From Aliirhizobium wenxiniae (GTDB lineage Bacteria > Pseudomonadota > Alphaproteobacteria > Rhizobiales > Rhizobiaceae), in NCBI RefSeq assembly GCF_019511445.1, contig NZ_JAEUAN010000007.1, positions 1-64,000 of the forward strand: DNA of 64,000 nucleotides. The letters run 5' to 3'. Below, piece after piece: positions 45,118 through 54,183 of the stretch. The notes below the pieces were generated by a model, which saw nothing but the letters and a program-made list of their open reading frames with translations, ran no database searches and was not told where the DNA came from. Positions within the stretch are counted from its first letter, which is position 1, and each line of letters opens with the position of its first letter. A program made the translations under genes and the position numbers.

Positions 45118-46613
45118 TTGTAGATGAACCCGACATTGCCCTGATAAGGCGCCGGCGGCGGAGACGCCTCCTTGCGACCGTAGATCTTGTTGACCCGGCC
45201 GAAGAACACGCTTTCTGCATCGCTGGCGGGCTGGAAATTGTCGTCGGGACGCGAGAGCTCGTTACGATTGACCGGACGGACGAGATAAGGCGTCGCAATG
45301 ATGACCAGTTCGGTCTCGTTGCGCTCGTAACGCTTGTTTCTGAACATCGCGCCAAGCAAGGGAACCTTCGACGCGACCGGGGTTCCGTCCATGTTTTGCT
45401 GGATTTCATCCTGAAGAAGGCCTGCCAGGCCTATGGAACCACCCGATGGTAGTTCCACAACCGTTTCCGCGTCGCGTTTGCGATACTCATCGACTATGCC
45501 AGTAGCGTTCGCAATGGGCTCAGACACCTTGGTCTGGATACGAAGGCTGATGCGTCCAGAAGACAGTACGGTCGGCGTGAAACCGAGTGATACGCCGTAT
45601 TGATAAGGCGTAACGGTCGTTACGCCATCAACGCCAGTCGTCGTATAAAGTTTTTCACCACCAGAATTGAACGTGGCCGACTGGCCAGAGATTGCCGTAA
45701 GCGTCGGCTCCGCCAAGGTTCGTACCGCGTCGGCCTGTTCTAAAGCGTTCATGACCATGTCAAAGTTAAATTTGCCGAGGTTACCCGCCAATTGGCCCAC
45801 AATACCGTCGCTACCGGTGTCAGCACGAAGCACGGATAAGCCTGATCCCGAGCCAGAAGCATTACGTCGGAAGATGTTATCAAAGCCGAGTTGCTTGATG
45901 ATCTCGCGGCGGACTTCAGCCACCGTGACCTTCACGGTTACCTGATCCTCGCCTTCGATCGACAGAAGGTTGACGACCTGGGAGGTCTGACGGCCTTCGG
46001 CGTAAATTGCGGAATCGCCGCCGTTATTGCCGCTCGTCGCCGTAATCTCTCGCGTGGTCGCCTCACCGCCCTTGAGGAAAGCGGTGGCGAGTTGGGCTGC
46101 CTTGGCCGAATCCTGCGGCGTGCGTACCGAACCGGAGAGCACGATATTGTCCGAAACGATTTCGACCTTGATATTTGAATCGGGCAGGAAGCGACGCAGA
46201 TTTGCCTCGAGGCCGGAAATATCGCGCTCGATCTCCACGTCGAGGGTGACGATCTCCTCGCCGCCCGGGCCGAAGACGAAAATGTTCGTCTGACCGACCG
46301 TCTTGCCAAACAGATAGATGCGCCGCGACGTGCGAGTAACAGCATCGGCCATCGATGGGTCGGCGACCAGAATGTCATGGGCATCGGACGGCAGGTCGAT
46401 GACAAGAGCCTTGTTCAGGCCGATCGTCAGGCGGCGCTTGGCTCCGACACCGCCCTGTGCGATGCGGATAACGCCGCCATCGGCGGCGGCCGCGGCCGTA
46501 ACACCGAAGAAGGATGGAGCGAAGCTTTCCGGAATACCGGCAAAGGCCAGGCAGACTGCCAGGCCGGTCGATACGGTTGCGCGGGTCTTGCGTTTCAAAA
46601 TCATAAACCTCAT
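45114..46613 (-). CDS. cpaC: Pilus secretin CpaC/RcpA
   Basis: Outer-membrane secretin of about 499 residues through which the Flp pilus exits. A signal peptide is followed by the pilus N-terminal domain (IGLNKALVIDLPSDAHDILVAD-type strand region), a BON domain (about 110-180, DSNIKVEIVSDNIVLSG) and the secretin domain ending in GSIGLAGLLQDEIQQN and RNKRYERNETELVII. The start is uncertain: ATG at 46613 is used; a TTG at 46625 overlapping the cpaB stop and an ATG at 46604 are alternatives. It is translationally coupled to cpaD. Confidence 0.94.
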   Translation of the reverse strand: MRFMILKRKTRATVSTGLAVCLAFAGIPESFAPSFFGVTAAAAADGGVIRIAQGGVGAKRRLTIGLNKALVIDLPSDAHDILVADPSMADAVTRTSRRIYLFGKTVGQTNIFVFGPGGEEIVTLDVEIERDISGLEANLRRFLPDSNIKVEIVSDNIVLSGSVRTPQDSAKAAQLATAFLKGGEATTREITATSGNNGGDSAIYAEGRQTSQVVNLLSIEGEDQVTVKVTVAEVRREIIKQLGFDNIFRRNASGSGSGLSVLRADTGSDGIVGQLAGNLGKFNFDMVMNALEQADAVRTLAEPTLTAISGQSATFNSGGEKLYTTTGVDGVTTVTPYQYGVSLGFTPTVLSSGRISLRIQTKVSEPIANATGIVDEYRKRDAETVVELPSGGSIGLAGLLQDEIQQNMDGTPVASKVPLLGAMFRNKRYERNETELVIIATPYLVRPVNRNELSRPDDNFQPASDAESVFFGRVNKIYGRKEASPPPAPYQGNVGFIYK

Positions 46614-46621
46614 CGCTCCGT

Positions 46622-47428
46622 TCAATTGGCCTGCGTCGAGCCGGTGATGATCGACCCCGACTTAATGACCTGGATATCCGCCTTGCCACCTCCATGCAGA
46701 AGGTAGTCGGCGGCATCGGTATCTGCTTCCTGCGCATCCGCCACGGACCGCAGGGCGAGCGTCAGTCGCTCCGCCATCTGCTGGGCCACCGCGATGACCT
46801 TTGCCTGATCCGGCGTAAGCTCAAGGGTTGCGGTCGTGCCGACGACGGCCTTGCTGCCATCCGGCGCTTCCTGGATGTTCTGGTCGATGGCCAGGACGCG
46901 GACGTTGTTCAGGACGTTTTCGGTGACATAACCGCCACCGGCATCCTTGTTCTGGCGAACCATGATGACATCGACCCGGTCATTGGGCAGGACAAAGCCG
47001 CCAGCACCCGTCGCAACCGAGATTTCGGTGGCGACCGCGCGCTTGCCCGACGGCAGAAGCGAGGACATGATGCGGCTGGAAGAGTCCGCCACTTTTTCAG
47101 CCCTCAAAGGCTCACCCTTGAAAATCGGCAGGCGGACGACGGAGCCTTCAAACTCCTTGATCGCATCTGGCCGCGCCTCGTTGGTAATAAGGCCTTCGGC
47201 GACAGCACCGCGCGGCCAGTCCAGCCATTCGACCGACTTGTCATTCAAACGACTGCCGACAGGCAGATTATCGGCTGACACCAGAACGCCGACCGTCGGC
47301 TCCTTGACGACCGTTTCCACCAGCTGCGGTGCCTGAGGGCCAGACATGTTCATGGCCAAGAGGCCAGCGAGGCCTGCTGCCACGACGGCCACCGTCAGGA
47401 TGATGATGCGAGCGGGCTTCATTGCCAT
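46622..47428 (-). CDS. cpaB: Flp pilus assembly protein CpaB/RcpC
   Basis: Periplasmic protein of 268 residues anchored by an N-terminal membrane helix (about 7-27). It has an SAF-type domain (about 45-110; GVLVSADNLPVGSRLNDKSV) and the RcpC/CpaB domain (FVLPNDRVDVIMVRQ, TATLELTPDQAKVIAVAQQ). It assists secretin assembly. The stop overlaps or abuts the cpaC start. A TATAAT (47479-47484, minus) lies about 50 bases upstream, but no good -35 accompanies it. Confidence 0.94.
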   Translation of the reverse strand: MAMKPARIIILTVAVVAAGLAGLLAMNMSGPQAPQLVETVVKEPTVGVLVSADNLPVGSRLNDKSVEWLDWPRGAVAEGLITNEARPDAIKEFEGSVVRLPIFKGEPLRAEKVADSSSRIMSSLLPSGKRAVATEISVATGAGGFVLPNDRVDVIMVRQNKDAGGGYVTENVLNNVRVLAIDQNIQEAPDGSKAVVGTTATLELTPDQAKVIAVAQQMAERLTLALRSVADAQEADTDAADYLLHGGGKADIQVIKSGSIITGSTQAN

Positions 47429-47541
47429 GTCCCAGAAGAATCTTTGATCTTCCCGACAGAATGGGCGGCAATGGTGTAATTATAGTTAATGAGAAGCTTA
47501 CAATGCTGGTTAACGCAAGGTTGCGATAGTGATCAGCAGCT

Positions 47542-48063
47542 TCAGAACGCCTTGAGCGCCAGTATTGCGACGGGCGATGCTCCGAAGGCGATCAAGCCCC
47601 CCAGCGCGATGGCGATGCCATAAGGGATCTTTTTGGTGCCGACAACCGAGACGGGAAGCGGGATGCCGATCGACATCACAAGGTCAGCACGGGCACGCAA
47701 AAGCAGAAAGAGCAGCGTCACCCCGCCGCCTGCATAGGCAACCAGAACGAGGAAGGTGACAAGCGACTGGTCAAATCCGAACCAGAGGCTGGCCGCGGTC
47801 AAGAGCTTGGCGTCGCCGCCACCCATGACATTGGCGGCGAAGAGCGCAAAGCATACGGCAAAAACGACGAGGGCCGCTCCGAGGCTCATGCCCAGATCAG
47901 CCCATGGCAAACCGACAAGCGGAGCCAGGACGAAAAACGCGGCAACCAGAGCGAGCGATAGCCGGTTTGATATTTTCATCGTCAGAAAGTCGCTCATCGC
48001 CGCAGCGGCAAGAGCGGCGGGAAAGGCTGCAAGCACAGATATGGCGACAATGTCATTCAGCAT
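47542..48063 (-). CDS. cpaA: Prepilin peptidase CpaA/TadV
   Basis: Aspartic membrane protease of 173 residues, about six transmembrane helices. The two catalytic aspartates are visible in MSDFLTMKISN and NVMGGGDAKLL. It removes the leader from the Flp pilin and the TadE-like pseudopilins. It lies between flp and cpaB; the terminator-like hairpin upstream reduces its expression relative to pilin. Confidence 0.95.
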   Translation of the reverse strand: MLNDIVAISVLAAFPAALAAAAMSDFLTMKISNRLSLALVAAFFVLAPLVGLPWADLGMSLGAALVVFAVCFALFAANVMGGGDAKLLTAASLWFGFDQSLVTFLVLVAYAGGGVTLLFLLLRARADLVMSIGIPLPVSVVGTKKIPYGIAIALGGLIAFGASPVAILALKAF

Positions 48064-48085
48064 TGAGCTTTTTCCGATATCGCTG

Positions 48086-48124
48086 AAAAAGGTTTAAGCC
48101 GCCCGACACCGGACGGCTTCAACC
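48086..48124 (-). terminator. Attenuating terminator between flp and cpaA
   Basis: On the minus strand GGTT-AAGCCGTCCG pairs with CGGGCGGCTT-AACC (one G-T pair, one mismatch) around a GTGT loop, followed by TTTTT (48086-48090). It should let pilin be made in excess of the assembly proteins. Confidence 0.82.
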
Positions 48125-48160
48125 GTTGTCATAAGTGCTACCCGAATGCAGCTACTAGGT

Positions 48161-48349
48161 TCAGCAAGAAGTCGTGCCGGCACCGCATCTCAGCTTGGTC
48201 GAAATGTTGGCGAACTGGCTGTTCAGCGAATTGCCGAGCGTCGAAGCGCCAGCAATGATAGCAACAGAGATAAGGGCGGCGATCAGGCCATATTCGATGG
48301 CAGTTGCGCCGGATTCATCTTCACGGAAACGAGCGAAAATCTTGGACAT
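48161..48349 (-). CDS. flp: Flp/Fap type IVb pilin
   Basis: Major pilin precursor of 62 residues. The leader MSKIFARFREDESG is cut after Gly14 and the mature protein starts ATAIEYGLIAALISVAII, with the hallmark Glu at +5 and Tyr at +6 of Flp pilins. A short C-terminal region ends with two cysteines (LRCGAGTTSC), which could form a small disulfide loop. SD AGGAG is present. The only Flp pilin in the window; it heads the operon. Confidence 0.96.
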   Translation of the reverse strand: MSKIFARFREDESGATAIEYGLIAALISVAIIAGASTLGNSLNSQFANISTKLRCGAGTTSC

Positions 48350-48745
48350 GTGACTCTCCTACTCCACACAATTGTTGTTCAGCACTTGACCGACAACTTG
48401 TTTTTCCGTTGCTCGGTTGATGTGGAAATTACAGGCGGACGATTGCCAACCACTTAAAGAGGAGCGTTACCGGATTATTAAACGGGGCAGTTACGAGCAC
48501 TGTGGTAAATAGATCCTGACGGAAATGCAGTGTTTTTTCCAGTATCGGCAACATGCCGACACCGGCTTTCTAAGTACATATAATTCAGTGAGTTAATTGT
48601 TTTCCGGACGCCTGTTGCAACCGCTTTGCCGGTGGTTGACGAAGGTCAATATGAGACAAGTGGAGCTTTCGCGGCCGCTTAAGGCTTCATTCACCAATCA
48701 GCGTCATCTTCTGTTCACATCGAAATCCGCCTGAGGACCATTAAA
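48350..48745. other. Divergent regulatory region of the pilus locus
   Basis: About 395 bases between flp (minus) and the CpaC-N-like gene (plus). Lower GC than its surroundings. It carries a plus-strand promoter candidate at 48556-48584 and presumably the pilin promoter, for which I found no convincing motif. No gene is supported. Confidence 0.55.
48556..48584 (+). promoter_or_regulatory. Candidate promoter for the orphan CpaC-N gene
   Basis: CCGACA (48556-48561), 17 bases, TATAAT (48579-48584), giving a leader of about 155 bases to the ATG at 48746. Confidence 0.42.
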
Positions 48746-49153
48746 ATGGCGCTGCGTCTCGTACTAGCCGCCTTCACGCTTGCTTCCAGCCTTATTGCCG
48801 GCGGCGCATATGCTGCCGATAACGGGCAAGATATCCTGCGCGTCTTCATGAATCAGGCGCGCGTGCTGAAGCTTGACCGGCCGGTTGCCAAGGTCATCGT
48901 CGGCAATTCGGAAGTGGCGGATGCGACGGTTGCGGATTCAACGACGATCGTCCTGACCGGACGCAGCTTCGGTACCACCAATCTCGTGCTTCTCGACCAG
49001 GACGGCAATGCGATTGCCGACGAGCGTGTTCTGGTTTCCATCGATGAGGGAAATACCGTGCGGGTGTTCAAGCAGACGGAACGCACCGTGCTTTCCTGCA
49101 CGCCGAACTGCGAACAGCACGCCGAATTCGACACAACCAGCAAGACGCCCTGA
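48746..49153 (+). CDS. Orphan CpaC N-terminal-domain (pilus) protein
   Basis: Secreted protein of 135 residues with a signal peptide (about 1-24, AYAAD). The rest is the pilus secretin N-terminal domain (ILRVFMNQARVLKLDRPVAK, VIVGNSEVADATVAD, GTTNLVLLDQDGNAI), the same fold as the N-terminus of CpaC but with no secretin domain. Two cysteines follow (SCTPNCEQH). Divergent from flp and followed by two TadE-like genes, it is probably an accessory of the same pilus, perhaps a periplasmic partner of the secretin. Confidence 0.88.
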   Translation: MALRLVLAAFTLASSLIAGGAYAADNGQDILRVFMNQARVLKLDRPVAKVIVGNSEVADATVADSTTIVLTGRSFGTTNLVLLDQDGNAIADERVLVSIDEGNTVRVFKQTERTVLSCTPNCEQHAEFDTTSKTP

Positions 49154-49212
49154 CACCCAAGAATGCACCAATTTGCATCAGTCGGGAAACGGATTTTCAA
49201 TAATCGTTGATT

Positions 49213-49872
49213 ATGGTCCGTAATCACTTCCGCCGCGCAAGTGGACAGGAAGAGATGCATCAGGATCATTCGCCAATGGCCGGCTCGACTGCGCCGAAGT
49301 CAAAAAAATCCGGCTTGAAAAAGCTATTCCGCTCGAAAGACGGGGCGGCGGCGATCGAATTCGCTCTTCTCGCCATCCCTTATTTCCTGATCGTTTTCGC
49401 CATCATCGAGACATTCGTCGCCTATACGGCCGAGCAGCTGGTAGCCAATGGCGTCGATACGATGGGCCGTAAGCTGCGGACCGGCAACATTACAGTGACC
49501 AGTTCGGCTGCAACCACTTACATGAACCAAACCCAGTTCCGTCGTGCCTTCTGTGCTGAAATCTCGATCCTGATCCAGTGCAGCGAAGCGGAGATCGCGA
49601 CCCCCAACAAACTCTGGCTGGACGCAAAACCCTATACCAACTTCTCCGACATGCCGACGACGATCCCGATGGCAAACGGGGACCTGAATACGACGGGCCT
49701 CAGTTTTGCACCGGGCGGCTCAGGCACCAGGAACATGCTGCGCGCCTATTACAAATGGGACGTGACGACCGACCTGCTTCGTCCCTATATTGCCAATGTC
49801 GGTCCGACAGGCGGCTCCAAATATTTCCTAATCGTGGAAACCTCAGCCTTCAAGAACGAGGATTATCCATGA
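49213..49872 (+). CDS. TadE-like pseudopilin 1
   Basis: Protein of about 219 residues (ATG 49213; an ATG at 49255 with AGGA upstream is an alternative). A basic N-terminal region is followed by the TadE motif SKDGAAAIEFALLAIPYFLIV, where a prepilin-peptidase site precedes AAAIEF, then one membrane helix and a periplasmic domain with a Cys pair (AFCAEISILIQC). It is processed by CpaA and helps Flp pilus assembly. Its stop overlaps the next start (ATGA). Confidence 0.9.
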   Translation: MVRNHFRRASGQEEMHQDHSPMAGSTAPKSKKSGLKKLFRSKDGAAAIEFALLAIPYFLIVFAIIETFVAYTAEQLVANGVDTMGRKLRTGNITVTSSAATTYMNQTQFRRAFCAEISILIQCSEAEIATPNKLWLDAKPYTNFSDMPTTIPMANGDLNTTGLSFAPGGSGTRNMLRAYYKWDVTTDLLRPYIANVGPTGGSKYFLIVETSAFKNEDYP

Positions 49873-50462
49873 TGCAGGCGAGATTGCGAGAAATTCTCTC
49901 AAGCCTGCCGCTGACTGACCAGATGCGGCGCTTCACCAAAGATGTCCGGGGGATAGGCGGCGTGGAATTCGCGCTCATCGCACCGCTTCTGCTTTTCCTC
50001 TACATCACGTCTTTCGAATTGACGATCGGGCTTAGCGTATCGAAACGCGTGACCCGAACGGCCAGCACGGTCGCGGACCTGGTGACACAACAGTCAAAGG
50101 TAACCACAAGCGACCTGCAGCAGATGACCAGCGTCGCCAACGCGATCTTCACGCCCTACAAGCCTCAAAACCTGAAGGTGAAGATTACCGGCGTAACGCT
50201 CGACGCCTCCAGCAACCCGACCGTCGCCTGGTCCTGGGCGCAGGATGGGATGCGGCCCTATTCCAACGGCTCTTCGGTCAATGTACCAACCGACATGCGT
50301 GCTCCCAGCACGTTTCTGGTTCGGGCTGAGGTTTCCGTCACGCATCAACTTCTGATGTTCATGCCGGGGCTGATGCCGAGCAACCTGCAGACAATTACGC
50401 TGAACCGCGAATTCTACTATCGCCAGCGTGTAGGGACGAGCATCACCTGCGACGGGTGCTGA
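49869..50462 (+). CDS. TadE/TadG-like pseudopilin 2
   Basis: Protein of 197 residues starting at the ATG (49869) inside an ATGA overlap. The N-terminus includes FTKDVRGIGGVEFALIAPLL, a TadE-type motif with Glu in the pilin position, then one membrane helix and a periplasmic part ending RQRVGTSITCDGC. It is longer frames upstream only by chance. With the previous gene it makes a translationally coupled pseudopilin pair for the Tad apparatus. Confidence 0.9.
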   Translation: MMQARLREILSSLPLTDQMRRFTKDVRGIGGVEFALIAPLLLFLYITSFELTIGLSVSKRVTRTASTVADLVTQQSKVTTSDLQQMTSVANAIFTPYKPQNLKVKITGVTLDASSNPTVAWSWAQDGMRPYSNGSSVNVPTDMRAPSTFLVRAEVSVTHQLLMFMPGLMPSNLQTITLNREFYYRQRVGTSITCDGC

Positions 50463-50596
50463 GGCTTCAAGTCCACGACGCCAGCCCTCTCTCCAACTGA
50501 CCGAGGTCTTTGCCAACCGCATCCACGAACTATATGTTCGTCGATTCAGTCCGGTCACGAGGCCGGACAAAATGGCAATCAAATCACTGGTGACAG

Positions 50597-51817
50597 ATGG
50601 CGCGGGCCTTTCTCTTTGTACTGGATTCCTTCGGCGTTGGTGGCGCGCGTGACGCAGCTGATTATGGCGATCTGGGATCCAACACACTTGGCCATATCGC
50701 TGAATTCTGCGCTGCAGGCGCCGCCGACCGGGCAGGCCTGCGGCAAGGACCGCTGAAACTTCCCAACATGACGTCGCTCGGGCTGATGGATATCGCCAAG
50801 ATGGCGAGCGGTAATTACCCGGCGGGGATGCCGCTGCCCGAACGGCTGTTCGGGCTGTATGGCGCGGCGAGCGAACAATCGAACGGCAAGGATACGCCCT
50901 CGGGGCATTGGGAGATTGCCGGCACGCCCGTCATGTTCAACTGGGGCTATTTCCCGACTGAAGGCGATGCGTTTTCGCCGGAACTGGTGGAGGCGATCTG
51001 CCAGGATGGCGAAATCCCCGGTATTCTCGGCAACTGCCACGCTTCGGGAACGGAAATCATCGAAAGGCTTGGCGAGGAGCATATCAGAAGCGGAAAACCG
51101 ATCTGCTACACGTCGAGCGACAGCGTCTTCCAGATCGCCGCACATGAGACGCATTTCGGGCTGGAGCGGCTGATCAAGCTTTGCCAGGTGGTGCGCGGCC
51201 TGCTCGATCCGCTCAATATAGGCCGCGTGATCGCGCGCCCCTTTACCGGCGAGACGGCGGAGACTTTCGAACGGACCGGCAACCGGCGCGATTTCTCCGT
51301 GCTGCCGCCGGAGCCGACATTGCTCGACCGGCTGGTGGAGGCCGGCCGCAGCGTTCACGCCGTTGGCAAGGTGGGCGATATCTTTGCGCATCAGGGCGTT
51401 TCGCGCGTGATCAAGGCAAACGGCAATGCGGCGCTGACTTCCGCGACGCTTGCCGCCATGGACGAGGCCGCGGATGGCGATCTGGTCTTCACCAATTTCG
51501 TCGATTTCGACATGATCTATGGTCATCGGCGCGATGTGCCGGGTTATGCCGCAGCGCTCGAAGCCTTCGACCTGAGCCTGCCGGATTTTCACCGCAGGCT
51601 GAAACCGGGTGATCTGGTAATTCTGACCGCCGACCATGGCTGCGATCCGACTTGGCGCGGCACCGACCATACCCGCGAGCGCGTGCCGATCATGGCCTTC
51701 GGCCCCGGCATCCGCACCCGCTCGATCGGGGTTCGGTCGTCCTATGCCGATATCGGCGAAACGATCGCGGCGCATCTTAGCATTCCCGCCGGGCGGCATG
51801 GATGGAGTTTCCTGTGA
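50597..51817 (+). CDS. deoB: Phosphopentomutase
   Basis: Manganese enzyme of 406 residues that interconverts (deoxy)ribose 1- and 5-phosphates in nucleoside catabolism. Alkaline-phosphatase-superfamily metal sites are seen in [26 protein letters not shown] and [20 protein letters not shown]. Length is typical. Its TGA overlaps the GTG start of add, and upp follows, so it heads a salvage operon. Confidence 0.97.
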   Translation: MARAFLFVLDSFGVGGARDAADYGDLGSNTLGHIAEFCAAGAADRAGLRQGPLKLPNMTSLGLMDIAKMASGNYPAGMPLPERLFGLYGAASEQSNGKDTPSGHWEIAGTPVMFNWGYFPTEGDAFSPELVEAICQDGEIPGILGNCHASGTEIIERLGEEHIRSGKPICYTSSDSVFQIAAHETHFGLERLIKLCQVVRGLLDPLNIGRVIARPFTGETAETFERTGNRRDFSVLPPEPTLLDRLVEAGRSVHAVGKVGDIFAHQGVSRVIKANGNAALTSATLAAMDEAADGDLVFTNFVDFDMIYGHRRDVPGYAAALEAFDLSLPDFHRRLKPGDLVILTADHGCDPTWRGTDHTRERVPIMAFGPGIRTRSIGVRSSYADIGETIAAHLSIPAGRHGWSFL

Positions 51818-52794
51818 CGCAGCATCTTCTGAAGGCCGAAATCCATTGCCATATCGAAGGTGCCGCGCCGCCGAGCGTGACGGAAAAGCAGGCACGCAAA
51901 TATGGCGTAGACACCAGCGCATTCCTGCGGGACGGCGCGTATCAATGGCGCGATTTTTCTGAATTCCTGATCGCCTATGACGCGGTTGCTGCTCTTTTCA
52001 GAACGGAAGAGGACTATGCGCTTCTGACCGAGACCTATCTGTCAGAACTCGCCGCAATCAACACGATCTATAGCGAGATCATCGTTTCGCCGGACCATGG
52101 CGACCGGATCGGGCTTGGCGCGGATGCCTATCTCGCCGGTATCTGCGACGGAATTCTTGCCGCGAAAGAGAAGACCGGCATAGAGGCGCGGATCATCGTC
52201 ACGGGCGAGCGGCATTTCGGGCCTGATCGGGTCATTTCGGCAGCCGAATATGCGGCGCGAGCGAAAAATCCTCTGGTTACCGGTTTCAACATGGCCGGCG
52301 AAGAGCGGATGGGGCGGGTGGCCGATTATGCCCGCGCCTTCGACATCGCCCGCGATGCGGGACTGGGGCTCACCATCCATGCAGGAGAAGTGTGCGGGCC
52401 ATTCAGCGTTATCGATGCACTGGATCTGGTAAAGCCAGCCCGTATCGGCCACGGTGTCAGGGCTGTCGAAGACGAAGCGCTGGTGGCACGGCTGGCGGAA
52501 CTCGGCACCGTGCTCGAAGTCTGCCCCGGTTCGAATATCGCGCTTGGCGTGTTTGCCGATTTCGACAGCCACCCCCTGAAACGGCTGAAGGACGCTGGAG
52601 TGAGGGTCTGCATCAATTCCGACGATCCGCCCTTCTTCGACACGTCGCTTGCCCGCGAATACGAGATCGCCGCGCAGGTGACGGGGATGAGAGATGCGGA
52701 GATCAACCAGATGACCCGCACGGCGCTTGAGGCGGCATTCGTGGACGACGGCACGAAAGCGGGATTGCTGCAGCGTTTCGACGCGCAAACTTGA
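51814..52794 (+). CDS. add: Adenosine deaminase
   Basis: Zinc hydrolase of 326 residues converting adenosine to inosine. The start is the GTG at 51814, overlapping the deoB stop (GTGA), with GGAG six bases upstream. Metal and catalytic residues are visible in [30 protein letters not shown] and [10 protein letters not shown]. Some bacterial proteins of this group act on adenine instead; the sequence here fits adenosine deaminase better because of its neighbours deoB and upp. Confidence 0.92.
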   Translation: MTQHLLKAEIHCHIEGAAPPSVTEKQARKYGVDTSAFLRDGAYQWRDFSEFLIAYDAVAALFRTEEDYALLTETYLSELAAINTIYSEIIVSPDHGDRIGLGADAYLAGICDGILAAKEKTGIEARIIVTGERHFGPDRVISAAEYAARAKNPLVTGFNMAGEERMGRVADYARAFDIARDAGLGLTIHAGEVCGPFSVIDALDLVKPARIGHGVRAVEDEALVARLAELGTVLEVCPGSNIALGVFADFDSHPLKRLKDAGVRVCINSDDPPFFDTSLAREYEIAAQVTGMRDAEINQMTRTALEAAFVDDGTKAGLLQRFDAQT

Positions 52795-52894
52795 GGTTCA
52801 GGCTGGGGATGGTGCGGAGAGCATGATCTCGCCCCTTGCAGAACAGGACGTTTTTCGAAAAAGAAGAGACAAGCAACGAAAAGGATAAAAGGTC

Positions 52895-53524
52895 ATGGAC
52901 GGCGTCACAGTCATCAATCATCCGCTGGTGCAGCACAAGCTGACGATCATGCGCAAAAAGGAGACGTCGACCGCCGGTTTCCGCAGGCTGCTGCGGGAAA
53001 TCTCGATGCTGCTCTGCTATGAAGTGACCCGCGATCTCGACCTCACCATGGAGACGATCGAAACGCCGATCACCGAAATGCAGTCGCCGATCGTGGAAGG
53101 CAAGAAGCTGGTCTTCGTTTCAATCCTGCGCGCCGGCAACGGTCTTCTGGAAGGCATGCTGGAGCTGGTACCTTCGGCCCGCGTTTCCCACATCGGTCTT
53201 TACCGCGACCACGATACGCTGCAGCCGGTGGAATATTACTTCAAGGCTCCCGATGGCCTCGACGAGCGCCTGCTGATCGTCGTCGATCCGATGCTGGCGA
53301 CCGGCAATTCGGCAATCGCCGCGATCCAGAAGCTCAAGGAGCGCGGTGCGACGAATATCCGCTTCCTCTGCCTGCTGGCGGCACCGGAAGGCATCAAGAA
53401 TTTCCAGGAAGCGCATCCTGACGTGAAGATCTATACGGCGTCGATCGACAGCCACCTGAACGAGAAGGGCTATATCGTGCCGGGTCTCGGCGATGCCGGC
53501 GACCGCATGTACGGTACGAAATAA
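52895..53524 (+). CDS. upp: Uracil phosphoribosyltransferase
   Basis: Cytoplasmic enzyme of 209 residues making UMP from uracil and PRPP. The PRPP loop is [16 protein letters not shown], and the C-terminal [18 protein letters not shown] is the uracil-binding signature. SD AAGGA and full length are present. It closes the deoB-add-upp operon, 100 bases after add, and ends at a strong terminator. Confidence 0.97.
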   Translation: MDGVTVINHPLVQHKLTIMRKKETSTAGFRRLLREISMLLCYEVTRDLDLTMETIETPITEMQSPIVEGKKLVFVSILRAGNGLLEGMLELVPSARVSHIGLYRDHDTLQPVEYYFKAPDGLDERLLIVVDPMLATGNSAIAAIQKLKERGATNIRFLCLLAAPEGIKNFQEAHPDVKIYTASIDSHLNEKGYIVPGLGDAGDRMYGTK

Positions 53525-53558
53525 GGTTTTCAGGGTTTCCTAACCAATGATGAAGAAG

Positions 53559-53590
53559 GCGGCCGATCCGAAAGGGTCAGGCCGCTTTTT
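53559..53590 (+). terminator. Terminator after upp
   Basis: GCGGCC-GATCC pairs with GGGTC-GGCCGC (one A bulge) around a GAAA loop, followed by TTTTT (53586-53590). Confidence 0.85.
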
Positions 53591-53640
53591 CGTAACCATT
53601 GCGGCCTAGCATGTTTTGCCTGAATGTAAGGGATCGACCC

Positions 53641-54174
53641 ATGCTTATTCGCACCGCCATGTTCGCAGCCGTCGCCATCGTCGTGGCGACGCAGATCCCT
53701 GCCCTGCTCGAACACACAGGCCCGGCACAGCAGGAGCCGGTGGTACAGGCTCCCTCTCAAGCTCCGCAGACTGTGGCAACTCCGCAGGCCCCATCGCTTA
53801 CGCCGGGGACGATGGTTCTCAACGCCGATGGGCGCGGCCACTTCATCGGCACGTTCCGGCTGAACGGCAAATCCGTTACCGGCCTGGTGGATACCGGCGC
53901 TTCGGTGGTGGCGATCAATGAACGCACGGCCCGGACGCTGGGTTATGGTGCCAACAGCCTCGACTTCCGCTACCCGATGCAGACGGCGAACGGGCAGACG
54001 TTAGCCGCGCATGTCGTGCTCGACCGCGTGGAGATCGGTAATGTGCGAGTACGTGACGTCGATGCCATGGTGCTGCGCGACGAAGCGCTGAGCACCACTT
54101 TGGTCGGCATGAGTTTTCTGACCAAGCTGAAATCCTACCAGGTCAAGGGTGGCAGCCTGACGCTTGCCAATTGA
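53641..54174 (+). CDS. Membrane-anchored retropepsin-like aspartic protease (TIGR02281 type)
   Basis: Protein of 177 residues from the ATG at 53641 (AGGGA upstream). One N-terminal membrane helix (about 3-20), a Pro/Gln/Ala linker, and then a single retropepsin-like domain (about 65-177) with the catalytic GLVDTGASVVAIN and a later GMSFLTKL strand typical of these alphaproteobacterial proteins. It would act as a dimer in the periplasm. Substrate unknown. It converges on deoA. Confidence 0.85.
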   Translation: MLIRTAMFAAVAIVVATQIPALLEHTGPAQQEPVVQAPSQAPQTVATPQAPSLTPGTMVLNADGRGHFIGTFRLNGKSVTGLVDTGASVVAINERTARTLGYGANSLDFRYPMQTANGQTLAAHVVLDRVEIGNVRVRDVDAMVLRDEALSTTLVGMSFLTKLKSYQVKGGSLTLAN

Positions 54175-54183
54175 GGCCGGCGA

